Shown here piece after piece: positions 46,164-52,997 of a stretch of 64,000 bases of DNA. The position numbers and the translations under genes were made by a program. The stretch's first letter is position 1. Every line of letters starts with the position of its first letter. This DNA comes from an uncultured Pelagibacteraceae bacterium. Lineage in GTDB: Bacteria > Pseudomonadota > Alphaproteobacteria > Pelagibacterales > Pelagibacteraceae. Where the stretch lies: contig CACFKI010000002.1 in NCBI GenBank assembly GCA_902566785.1, forward strand, positions 51,795-115,794, in the 5' to 3' direction. The notes beneath the pieces were generated by a model. That model saw nothing but the letters and a program-made list of their open reading frames with translations, was not told the origin of the DNA and did no database searches.

Positions 46164-46192
46164 TTTTCCGATAACCATTAATTATCGGAAAA
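46164..46192. other. dif-like recombination site (11-7-11 inverted repeat)
   Basis: The arms TTTTCCGATAA (46164-46174) and TTATCGGAAAA (46182-46192) are perfectly complementary and flank the 7-bp core CCATTAA. Pairing stops exactly at 11 bp on the outside. Arm length, core size and the inner ATAA...TTAT match the architecture of Xer dif sites (11-6-11 in E. coli). The site is directly upstream of the recombinase gene, as known for single-recombinase systems (XerS/difSL, XerH/difH). A role as a repressor operator is the main alternative. Confidence 0.65.
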
Positions 46193-46238
46193 TAATATAA
46201 CACATTTTAAATGTCAAGAAATAAAATATATAAAGATA

Positions 46239-46382
46239 ATGAAATTTATATTAATGCTAATATTAGGTATTTTGTTAAGTTGCTCAAATAATCAAGAAGT
46301 AAAAACAAGTGGTAAAACTCACAAAGATAAGCTTAATAACCTAGATATAAATCAAGAAAAAATAATATTAAAAATAGATTAA
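46239..46382 (+). CDS. Tiny putative lipoprotein
   Basis: The 47-residue protein starts MKFILMLILGILLSCSNNQE: a short signal with lipobox LLSC (Cys at residue 15), then a polar Lys/Asn-rich tail ending KIILKID. No homologue recognised. It resembles the small entericidin-like or other minimal lipoproteins often missed by gene callers. It is followed by another small gene 2 bp downstream, suggesting joint translation. It lies just beyond the dif-like site. Confidence 0.6.
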   Translation: MKFILMLILGILLSCSNNQEVKTSGKTHKDKLNNLDINQEKIILKID

Positions 46383-46384
46383 AT

Positions 46385-46549
46385 ATGCCTAAATATGTAA
46401 TAATTGGATTAGCTATCCCTGTCCTTCTTTTTATAATTATGCATTTTTGGGGTAAATTTAATGAAAAGACAAAGAATAGAATAGTTGCTTTAATTTTTGG
46501 AGTAATTGCAGTAGCTTTTGTTTTATTGATATCTTTACTGATTTTTTAA
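46385..46549 (+). CDS. Tiny two-helix membrane protein
   Basis: The 54-residue protein MPKYVIIGLA... has two membrane segments (about residues 4-22 and 34-54) separated by a basic loop FNEKTKNR. No family recognised. It begins 2 bp after the stop of the tiny lipoprotein gene. A continuous hydrophobic pattern without a Lys-rich random composition supports it being real rather than chance. Confidence 0.55.
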   Translation: MPKYVIIGLAIPVLLFIIMHFWGKFNEKTKNRIVALIFGVIAVAFVLLISLLIF

Positions 46550-46564
46550 TTTTTATTAACACTA

Positions 46565-46578
46565 TTCACAGGTGTGAA
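46565..46578. repeat. Palindrome TTCACA-GG-TGTGAA upstream of the RNA candidate
   Basis: A perfect 6-2-6 inverted repeat lies 16 bp after the tiny membrane gene and about 55 bp before the structured RNA. It could be an operator for a dimeric regulator controlling the RNA, but no regulator is identified. It is followed by another TG-rich/CACA element (GTCCACATTTTC at about 46582). Confidence 0.45.
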
Positions 46579-46599
46579 AAAGTCCACATTTTCAACAAT

Positions 46600-46830
46600 A
46601 AAGTGATAACATTTAAAAAGGTACTTTGATAAGGTCTTAAATGAATTAAGAGGCAACTCTTAACTGACCGACTAAGGAAAAATCGAGAGATTCAAGCTTA
46701 GGGGGCAGAAAACTCTGCGGAGTAGCGCTAAAATCGTAGGGTGGAAGGCATGGCGGTAGCGCATACAACGACGTGCCAAAAACTACTGTTCTTTGTGCCT
46801 GAAAAGGTACAAGGAAACAGGGTTTTTATT
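46600..46830 (+). ncRNA. Candidate structured non-coding RNA
   Basis: The stretch is visibly richer in G+C than its surroundings, lacks a good ORF and folds locally into several helices: GGTC/GACC (46633-36/46666-69) enclosing TTAAGAG-GCAA-CTCTTAA (46646-63, GNRA loop); CTAAG/CTTAG (46672-76/46697-701) enclosing AATC-GAGA-GATT (46681-92, GNRA loop); GCAGA-AAAC-TCTGC (46705-18); GGCATG/CGTGCC (46747-52/46772-77) enclosing GCG-GTAG-CGC; and a terminal 14-bp hairpin. The terminator gives the plus strand. I do not recognise the family; tmRNA, RNase P and SRP RNA signatures are absent. Confidence 0.72.
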
Positions 46831-46832
46831 TA
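46786..46832 (+). terminator. Strong intrinsic terminator of the RNA candidate
   Basis: CTGTT-CTTTGTGCC pairs with GGTACAAGG-(A)-AACAG around loop TGAAAA, a 14-bp stem with one bulge and two G-T pairs, followed directly by GGTTTTTATTTATTT. It is the clearest Rho-independent terminator in the window. The 5' AGGTAC at 46619-46624 could pair with GTGCCT in the left arm, an alternative fold. Confidence 0.85.
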
Positions 46833-46848
46833 TTTAATCTATTAGAAT

Positions 46849-47025
46849 ATGGTGCCATCATTAGACGGAATAATCGAACCTATTTATTTTTTAATCACCT
46901 CTCTAGCATTTTCTATTCTTGCGTTTTTACACTACAAAAAAGTAGGAAAAAGTTTAGAAACTTTTTATTTGTCAATTTTAGGGATCTTTTTCCTAATTTG
47001 CTTTCTTATTTTAAACTTTTTTTAA
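46849..47025 (+). CDS. Tiny membrane protein upstream of MGMT-like gene
   Basis: The 58-residue protein MVPSLDGIIE... has two hydrophobic segments (about residues 12-28 and 40-58) separated by HYKKVGKSLETF. No family recognised. It ends 9 bp before the MGMT-like gene and starts just after the RNA terminator, so it may begin a transcript with MGMT. Real translation is likely but unproven. Confidence 0.55.
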   Translation: MVPSLDGIIEPIYFLITSLAFSILAFLHYKKVGKSLETFYLSILGIFFLICFLILNFF

Positions 47026-47034
47026 TATTGATTT

Positions 47035-47304
47035 ATGAAAGGTACCAAATTTCAATTAAAAGTATGGAAATATTTAAAAAAAATACCAAAAGGTAAGATT
47101 AAAACCTATAAACAGGTGGCTATTGGTATAAAAAGGCCTAAATCAGCCCGTGCTGTAGCTAATGCGTGTGCTAAAAACCCATATGCCCCAAAAATACCTT
47201 GTCACAGAGTGATTAGGTCTGATGGAGGTCTTGGTGGCTACTCAGGAAGGGGTGGAATCAAGCAAAAGCTCAAATTACTTAGATCTGAAAAAGTAGCAAT
47301 TTAG
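47035..47304 (+). CDS. ogt: Methylated-DNA cysteine methyltransferase, catalytic domain only
   Basis: The 89-residue protein is just the C-terminal domain of O6-alkylguanine-DNA alkyltransferases: FQLKVWKYLKKIPKGKIKTYKQVA, the RAVANACAKNP helix and the active-site PCHRVIRSDGGLGGYSGG-like segment (PCHRVIRSDGGLGGYSGRGG) with the acceptor Cys. The N-terminal domain of Ada/Ogt is missing. The Cys is retained, unlike alkyltransferase-like ATL proteins, so it may repair alkylated guanine by accepting the alkyl group. Short stand-alone forms are common in small genomes. Confidence 0.9.
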   Translation: MKGTKFQLKVWKYLKKIPKGKIKTYKQVAIGIKRPKSARAVANACAKNPYAPKIPCHRVIRSDGGLGGYSGRGGIKQKLKLLRSEKVAI

Positions 47305-47309
47305 AATTA

Positions 47310-47332
47310 TTTTAACGCTTTTTTCGTTAAAA
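47310..47332. repeat. Terminator-like inverted repeat after the MGMT-like gene
   Basis: TTTTAACG (47310-47317) and CGTTAAAA (47325-47332) form a perfect 8-bp stem with a T-rich loop, 6 bp after the stop codon. There is no clean T-run beyond the stem, so it is only a possible terminator. Confidence 0.45.
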
Positions 47333-47764
47333 AAGTAAGTAAAATCAATATCTTTTGATCTTTTTAGCTGATTTCTTCATAAATACCATAATTCATCCTT
47401 CAGTTGTACCATAAATGAGACTATGCCTAAATTAGACCCATCTACGGGCGTTTAAATGGTATATTCAATTAATGCATCGCTCTACTATTCAACTATATCA
47501 ATGCTTTTGTACTGCCCTACTCTTAGTGAATTTTCATAACTTTAATCAAAAAAAAGCCCCTATTTTAAAGGATTATTTAATGTTTTTTGTAATTTGCCAA
47601 AAAATCTAAAACCTTGCACGGGTATTAAGATGAGTTAATATTATATAATCCAAATTATTCTAATAACTAAATATTTTATATAACCAAAAAAATTCAATAA
47701 ATACAAGATTATATATTATATACTTAATGTAATACTTTAGATATTAGTAAACAGATATTAACTA
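47333..47764. other. Long non-coding gap with no recognised feature
   Basis: About 430 bp separate the MGMT-like gene from the leftward transporter gene, exceptionally long for this compact genome. I see no ORF with credible coding character on either strand, no tRNA and no strong hairpin. The part at 47430-47600 is less AT-rich and contains GCCCC and CTACGGGCG patches, unlike ordinary spacer. It may be an eroded gene or an unrecognised RNA. Confidence 0.5.
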
Positions 47765-48616
47765 TTATTTAACTTTTTTAACTAAGTTCTCTCTTCTAGA
47801 AATATAGATACCACTTAATACAATAATAAATAAGCCTAAGAAAGTCCAATTATCTGGAAAATCACTAAAAAAATAATAACCTATAATGATATTTGTAATG
47901 ATCTCAAAATAGCTAAATGGAGCTAATTTAGAAGCGTCAGCGTATTTGAGAGACAATATTAAGAATAAATGCCCTATACAAGCAAATATACCTATGGCAG
48001 CCATCATAGACCACTGATTTAATGTTGGTTTAACCCATACAAATGGGATTACAGTGGATATAATTATGGCCCCTACTACACCAGTTAACAGTAACGTTAA
48101 TAAAGGATTGTCTGAGGTACTTAGTTTACGAGTAATGATCAAATAAAACCCATACATTATACCTGTTCCAAGAGCGGCTATACTTGCTAAATTAATTTCT
48201 ACAAATCCTGGTCTTATAACTACTAATGAACCTGTGAAACCTAAAATTACTGCAGACCATCTTTTAAATCCTACCTTCTCACCTAAAAAAACTGGAGAAA
48301 AAGCTGTAACAATTAAAGGAGCAACAAAAGCTAAAGTCAAGGCTTTAGCTAATGAAATTACTGAAATTGAATAAAAAAAACAAATATTTGCACAGAGCAA
48401 TATTAAACCTCTCAAAATTTGTAATTTAGGTTTATCTGTCCAAACCAAATATTTTTTAAAAAAGAAAAACATAACTGGAAGTGTAAAAGCGACAGTAAAA
48501 AAATATCTTGCCCAAGTTATTTGTAAAACAGGCATATCTGTACTTAAATATTTAGCAAATCCATCCATTATAGGAAGCATTACCCAGGCTAATAAATTGA
48601 AAGCGATAGCTTTCAT
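47765..48616 (-). CDS. EamA/DMT family transporter
   Basis: The 283-residue membrane protein has ten helices in two EamA repeats. Recognisable pieces are WARYFFTVAFTLPVM, FYSISVISLAKALTLAFVAPLIVTAFS and GFTGSLVVIRPGF, the last typical of the RhaT/EamA exporters. The substrate is unknown. The start ATG shares a base with the stop of the adjacent AEC carrier gene, so the two are probably translated together. Confidence 0.9.
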   Translation of the reverse strand: MKAIAFNLLAWVMLPIMDGFAKYLSTDMPVLQITWARYFFTVAFTLPVMFFFFKKYLVWTDKPKLQILRGLILLCANICFFYSISVISLAKALTLAFVAPLIVTAFSPVFLGEKVGFKRWSAVILGFTGSLVVIRPGFVEINLASIAALGTGIMYGFYLIITRKLSTSDNPLLTLLLTGVVGAIIISTVIPFVWVKPTLNQWSMMAAIGIFACIGHLFLILSLKYADASKLAPFSYFEIITNIIIGYYFFSDFPDNWTFLGLFIIVLSGIYISRRENLVKKVK

Positions 48617-49512
48617 TAATTAAAATAACTTAAAGCTATATAAACTATTATAGGGATAGTAATAAAGGACATTATTGTAGATACAACAATTGTGCTTGCA
48701 ATACTATCTACAATTTTTTTGGGAGAATGCATACTACCTACTAAATAATTTAAAATTGCACTGGGCATAGCACTTTGTATTAATAATACACCAGCTGCAA
48801 ACCCTGAAAGTTCAAAATAATAAATAATAATAAATGCAATAATAGGACCAACAACAACTCTACATAAAGATAAAATAATTGAGTTTTTTAATGAAAATTT
48901 AAACCTAGTTAATGCAATACCAAGAGACATCAGAACTAAAAAAATTGTTGCATATGTTAAAAGAAAGGTGGTATTTTCAAGAAATAGTGGAGTGTCAATT
49001 TTAAAATATAAAAATAATACAGACACGATAATTGCATAAACAGGTGGGCTTTTTAAAACTAGATCAAAAGAAAATTTTTTTTTTGCAAGAAATACACCCA
49101 ATGTAAAATGAAAAAGTATTATTACTGAGGCTATTGCTGAAGCCACACCCAATCCTTGAGTTCCATAAGCAAAAAGACAGATAGGAACACCCATATTACC
49201 TGTATTAGGTAGAATTAATGGAGGCAACTCCATGCTTAAGTCTTTATTTAAAAAAAAAAGTAAAATGAGCCCTATTATCGCGAAACCACCAATCATTATT
49301 AATGCATAGGTAAAATAGTGAATAAAAACAGTCAATGTTATTCCTGTAGTTGTAACAGTGTAAAAAATCATTGCTGGCGTACCAATATTACCTGCAAAGC
49401 TAGTTATAAAATTAGTATCAATATTTGGATTGTTTTTTCCCAGATAATATCCAATGCCTATTACAAAAAAAACAGGAAAAATAACCTCAAAGAGTTTTAT
49501 ATAAATTTCCAT
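48616..49512 (-). CDS. AEC family transporter (auxin efflux carrier-like)
   Basis: The 298-residue protein has about ten helices. FPVFFVIGIGYYLGK, LPPLILPNTGNMGVPICLFAYG and LLIQSAMPSAILNYLV are hallmarks of the AEC/PIN-like family, which exports organic acids such as malate or malonate in bacteria. The substrate is unknown. It lies 2 bp downstream of hom and 1 bp overlapping the EamA gene, so these may form one leftward operon. Confidence 0.9.
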   Translation of the reverse strand: MEIYIKLFEVIFPVFFVIGIGYYLGKNNPNIDTNFITSFAGNIGTPAMIFYTVTTTGITLTVFIHYFTYALIMIGGFAIIGLILLFFLNKDLSMELPPLILPNTGNMGVPICLFAYGTQGLGVASAIASVIILFHFTLGVFLAKKKFSFDLVLKSPPVYAIIVSVLFLYFKIDTPLFLENTTFLLTYATIFLVLMSLGIALTRFKFSLKNSIILSLCRVVVGPIIAFIIIYYFELSGFAAGVLLIQSAMPSAILNYLVGSMHSPKKIVDSIASTIVVSTIMSFITIPIIVYIALSYFN

Positions 49513-49514
49513 TA

Positions 49515-50804
49515 CTAAAAAAGTCTTATTAGAGTAGGAATTTTAAGAATATTTTTGTTTTTTAAAAATGATTTCAAACATTTTTGAGCATCAATTTCTC
49601 TAGATTTATGAGTTACTATAACTATAGAAGCTGTTTTCATTTTAGGATCTGGAATTTGTATTAATCTTTCAACAGAAATATTTTTTTTTGCCAATAGGCT
49701 TGTTAAACTAGATAAAACACCAGGTTTATCTTTTACCTCAAATCTTAAGTATAGTGAATTTGAATAATTTTTTATATTATAAATATTTACACTCTTTCTT
49801 TTGCTATCTGGTATACCAAATGGAAATTTAATATTACCTCTTAAAATTGATAAAATATCAGACATTAATGCTGAAGAAGTTGGGCCAGGACCAGCACCCT
49901 CACCTTGCAAAACACTTTCACCAACTGGTTTTCCATTTAATATAATAGCGTTCATTACACCATTCACATTCGCTATATAATTATCTTTCTTGATCAAACA
50001 TGGATGTACACGTTCAAATACTTGATTATTTATTAATTCAGTTATTCCAAGTAATTTTATTTTTAAATTAAGTTGATCTGCAATTTCAATATCTTTTATT
50101 TCAATATTTTCTATTCCCTCCATTAAACACTTTTTTTGAGAGATCTTTTTATTAAAGGCTAAAGAAGATAAAATTCTCACTTTTGCTAGTGCATCATAAC
50201 CATTTAAATCAAGTTTAGGATTGCCAGGTTCAGCATAACCAAGAGTTTGTGCTTTTTTAAGAACAGTTCTAAAATTTTCTTTAGTACCTTCCATTTCAGA
50301 TAAGATGTAATTACAAGTGCCATTTAAAATACCAAAAACTTTATTAATTTTATTAGTTGCCAAACCTTCTTTAATAGTTCTTATAATGGGTATTCCACCG
50401 CCTACCGAAGCTTCAAATTCAAGGTTGACCTTATTCTTTTCTGCAAGTTTAGCTAAATAATCTCCATGTTTGGAAATTAAAGCTTTATTTGGTGTAACTA
50501 CATGTATTTTGTTTTTTAATGCAGTTTCTACAACTTTTTTAGATACGCCATCAGACATACCAATACATTCAATTAATAAATCTAATTTCTTTTTTTTAAA
50601 AATTTCTAAAGGGTTTTTGTAAAAAATTTTTTTATTTATTTTGTATTTTCTTTTTTTTTTAATATTTTTAGCCGAGATAGCTACAATATTAATTTTTTTA
50701 CCAGTTTTTAATAAAATATCATTTTTATTTTTGTTAAGTTCATTTAGTAAATAGTTTCCTATCTGACCTAATCCAATTAATGCTAAATTAAATTCTTTGT
50801 TCAT
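49515..50804 (-). CDS. hom: Homoserine dehydrogenase
   Basis: The 429-residue enzyme has an N-terminal Rossmann domain (LIGLGQIGNYL), the catalytic part EASVGGGIPIIRTIKEGLATN and GILNGTCNYILSEM, and a C-terminal ACT domain (about 350-429, LYLRFEVKDKPGVLSSLTSLL) for feedback by threonine. It reduces aspartate semialdehyde to homoserine, precursor of threonine and methionine; metY nearby uses an acylated homoserine. It follows a tiny lipoprotein gene by 3 bp. Confidence 0.95.
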   Translation of the reverse strand: MNKEFNLALIGLGQIGNYLLNELNKNKNDILLKTGKKINIVAISAKNIKKKRKYKINKKIFYKNPLEIFKKKKLDLLIECIGMSDGVSKKVVETALKNKIHVVTPNKALISKHGDYLAKLAEKNKVNLEFEASVGGGIPIIRTIKEGLATNKINKVFGILNGTCNYILSEMEGTKENFRTVLKKAQTLGYAEPGNPKLDLNGYDALAKVRILSSLAFNKKISQKKCLMEGIENIEIKDIEIADQLNLKIKLLGITELINNQVFERVHPCLIKKDNYIANVNGVMNAIILNGKPVGESVLQGEGAGPGPTSSALMSDILSILRGNIKFPFGIPDSKRKSVNIYNIKNYSNSLYLRFEVKDKPGVLSSLTSLLAKKNISVERLIQIPDPKMKTASIVIVTHKSREIDAQKCLKSFLKNKNILKIPTLIRLF

Positions 50805-50807
50805 AAA

Positions 50808-51014
50808 CTAATTAATATTAGGAAAATCACTATGTTTTCCGTAAATGACAATAATTTTTTTATATTCCTCAAAGGATTTATCATCATCTAAGTCATTTAA
50901 ATCTACATTTGAAAGTTGAATTTCATTAATCTTTTGATTCCATAATCCTGTTTGATTATCAAATGAGCAAGAAAAAAGTGTAAAAAAAATTAGTATAATT
51001 AAATATTTTTTCAT
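50808..51014 (-). CDS. Small putative lipoprotein between argC and hom
   Basis: This 68-residue protein has a lipoprotein signal, IILIFFTLFSCSFDNQTG, with the lipobox Cys at about residue 16, followed by an acidic segment (LSNVDLNDLDDDKSFEEY). No domain recognised. In related alphaproteobacteria a longer outer-membrane lipoprotein gene can occupy such a place, so this may be reduced; that is inference. It overlaps argC by 4 bp and lies 3 bp before hom. Confidence 0.7.
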   Translation of the reverse strand: MKKYLIILIFFTLFSCSFDNQTGLWNQKINEIQLSNVDLNDLDDDKSFEEYKKIIVIYGKHSDFPNIN

Positions 51015-52033
51015 TTTAATCCCTCGCTGTACTTAAAATTATAAAGTATATTCATATTTTGAACACCTTGCCCTGCCCCACCTTTTATCAGGTTATCAAT
51101 CGCAGATAAAATAATTATTTTGTTTTTGTATCGTGTTTTGCATACTGAAATATAACAATTATTAGTATTTATAACATCATTAGTACTTATTAAAGAATCA
51201 ACTTTTAAAATCTTTATAAATTTATCATTCTTATAATATGAAGATAAGTAATTACGGATTTTTGAAACTGAATTTTTAGAGTCTATGTTTACGTAAATAG
51301 TACTAAGAATTCCCTTGAACATAGGGCTTAAATGAGGTGTAAAGTTAAAAGTTACATTACCTTTAGAATGTTTGTTTAATTCCTGTTCTATTTCTGAATT
51401 ATGTCTGTGAAAACCTACACCATATGCACTAAGTGATTCATATAAATTTTTATTCTTATACTTTTTGTGAACTCCTCTTCCAGCACCTGAATATCCTGAC
51501 TTAGAGTCAATAATTATATTTTTATTATCAACTAATTTTCTTTTTAGAATTGGTATCAAGGGTAGTAAGATCGATGTTGGATAACATCCTGGACAAGAGA
51601 TAATTTTATAATTTTTGATATTTTTTTTACTTATTTCAGGTAATGCGTATATACTTTTGTTAATATTCCCAACTGAGTTATGTTTAATACCATACCACTT
51701 AAAATACTCTTTTGCCTTAGTTAGTCTAAAGTCTGCTGATAAATCAATTAAAATGTTATTTTTATTAAGTAAGTTAGATAAACTTTGAGCTTCTCCATTA
51801 GGTAAGGCTGTAAATATTATATCCACATATTTTAGATATTTTTTATTAAACTTTACTATTTTAGGCAATTTCTTATTTTTTAATGATATATCAAAATATT
51901 CAATATTTTTTCCAACAGAAGAACTGCCACAAAGATATTTAATTTTAATATTTTTGTGATTAACTAATAGTTTAACAAGTTGAATACCAATATATCCAGT
52001 TGATCCAGCAATGAGTACATTTAACTTACGCAT
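51011..52033 (-). CDS. argC: N-acetyl-gamma-glutamyl-phosphate reductase
   Basis: The 340-residue enzyme has a Rossmann start (VLIAGSTGYIGIQLVKLL) and the catalytic Cys in ISCPGCYPTSILLPL. It reduces N-acetylglutamyl phosphate to the semialdehyde in arginine synthesis. The order rplM-rpsI-argC is typical for alphaproteobacteria. It lies 35 bp downstream of rpsI and may be read from the rplM promoter. Confidence 0.95.
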   Translation of the reverse strand: MRKLNVLIAGSTGYIGIQLVKLLVNHKNIKIKYLCGSSSVGKNIEYFDISLKNKKLPKIVKFNKKYLKYVDIIFTALPNGEAQSLSNLLNKNNILIDLSADFRLTKAKEYFKWYGIKHNSVGNINKSIYALPEISKKNIKNYKIISCPGCYPTSILLPLIPILKRKLVDNKNIIIDSKSGYSGAGRGVHKKYKNKNLYESLSAYGVGFHRHNSEIEQELNKHSKGNVTFNFTPHLSPMFKGILSTIYVNIDSKNSVSKIRNYLSSYYKNDKFIKILKVDSLISTNDVINTNNCYISVCKTRYKNKIIILSAIDNLIKGGAGQGVQNMNILYNFKYSEGLK

Positions 52034-52068
52034 AAAATTTAATATAACAGTTGAATTGAAAAAAGATA

Positions 52069-52479
52069 TTATCTTTTAGAAAATTGATAACTTCTTCTTG
52101 CTTTTGCTCGCCCAGGTTTTTTTCTTTCAACAGAACGAGAATCTCTGGTAGTTAATTTTTCTTTTCTTAAAATTGATTTTAAATTATCATCATATAATAA
52201 TAATGCTCTAGAGATACCGTGTACCAAAGCACCAGCTTGGCCAGTATGACCACCACCAATAACCTGACATCTTACATCGTATTCGGTAGGCTGTTCAATA
52301 ATTTCAAAAGGTCTTAATATTTGCATCTTGTGACTTGCTCTTTTAAAATAATCTTCATAATTTTTACCATTAACATATATTTTTCCAGAACCCTTTTTAA
52401 GCCAAACCTTAGCTATGGATGTTTTTCTTCTACCAGTAGCGTATTTACTATCCTTAAAATCTAATTTTATTTTTTCCAT
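52069..52479 (-). CDS. rpsI: 30S ribosomal protein S9
   Basis: The protein has 136 residues. ATGRRKTSIAKVWLKKGSGKIYVNG and the C-terminal RSVERKKPGRAKARRSYQFSKR pattern, ending in the invariant Ser-Lys-Arg that reaches the P site, identify S9. It directly abuts rplM, as in nearly all bacteria. Confidence 0.98.
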   Translation of the reverse strand: MEKIKLDFKDSKYATGRRKTSIAKVWLKKGSGKIYVNGKNYEDYFKRASHKMQILRPFEIIEQPTEYDVRCQVIGGGHTGQAGALVHGISRALLLYDDNLKSILRKEKLTTRDSRSVERKKPGRAKARRSYQFSKR

Positions 52480-52938
52480 TTAAACTCTTGCTATGTTTTT
52501 TGAATTTAGTTTAGATACTTCTATAATTTTTGGACTTTGAGCGGAATGAGGGTGATCTGATCCCTTGTATATTTTTAATTTTGTAAGTTGTTTTTTTCCT
52601 AGTGGACCACCAGGTAACATTCTTTTAACTGCTAGTTTTAATACTTCTTCAGGTTTACTTAAATGTAGTTTTTCAGGTGTAGTTTCTTTAATACCACCAG
52701 GGTATCCAGTATGTTTGTAATATTTTTTATTTTGAAATTTTTGACCTGTAAATTTTATTTGTTCAATATTTTTAACAACAACAAAATCCCCATTATCCAT
52801 ATGAGGAGTATAAGTTGATTTGTTTTTGCCTCTAATTATTTTGGAAATAATTGTTGCTAATCTACCTACTACGACACCTTTGGCATCGATTTCATACCAA
52901 TCATTTTGTAATTCACTTTTTTTAACGTATTTTGTCAT
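52480..52938 (-). CDS. rplM: 50S ribosomal protein L13
   Basis: The protein has 152 residues from ATG 52938 (MTKYVKKSELQNDWYEIDAKG); the frame stays open 39 bp upstream, but this start fits the family and the upstream part would overlap the promoter. VVGRLATIISKIIRGKNKSTYTPHMDNGDFV and KRMLPGGPLGKKQLTKLKIYKGSDHPH are L13 hallmarks. A consensus promoter lies only some 10 bp upstream, leaving almost no leader. It is co-transcribed with rpsI. Confidence 0.98.
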   Translation of the reverse strand: MTKYVKKSELQNDWYEIDAKGVVVGRLATIISKIIRGKNKSTYTPHMDNGDFVVVKNIEQIKFTGQKFQNKKYYKHTGYPGGIKETTPEKLHLSKPEEVLKLAVKRMLPGGPLGKKQLTKLKIYKGSDHPHSAQSPKIIEVSKLNSKNIARV

Positions 52939-52948
52939 GGATGCGGGA

Positions 52949-52977
52949 GTAATACTTATAAATATAATCATTGTCAA
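52949..52977 (-). promoter_or_regulatory. Sigma-70-type promoter of rplM-rpsI
   Basis: On the minus strand a perfect -35 TTGACA (52977-52972), a 17-bp spacer and a -10 TATTAC (52954-52949) are visible. Transcription would begin at about 52942, 4 bases from the L13 start codon. It is the best promoter match I found in the window. Confidence 0.7.
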
Positions 52978-52997
52978 TTAATTGGTTCATTATATTT

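Noticed and set aside
41899-46192. Integrative island between tRNA-Glu and the recombinase gene
   Set aside because: I could not find a repeat of the tRNA-Glu 3' end near the recombinase, there are no mobility genes beyond it, and the protein is Xer-sized. The block may still be variable for other reasons.
46555-46620. Replication origin with DnaA boxes (TTCACA, CCACA motifs)
   Set aside because: The motifs are at least two mismatches from TTATCCACA, there is no cluster, and gene orientation converges here, which fits a terminus and not an origin.
46600-46832. RNase P RNA, SRP RNA or standard tmRNA
   Set aside because: The RNase P signature GGAAAGTCCGGGC, the SRP GGAAGCAGCC element and the tmRNA T arm with CCA are all absent. 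A tmRNA-like tag is discussed only as a weak possibility.
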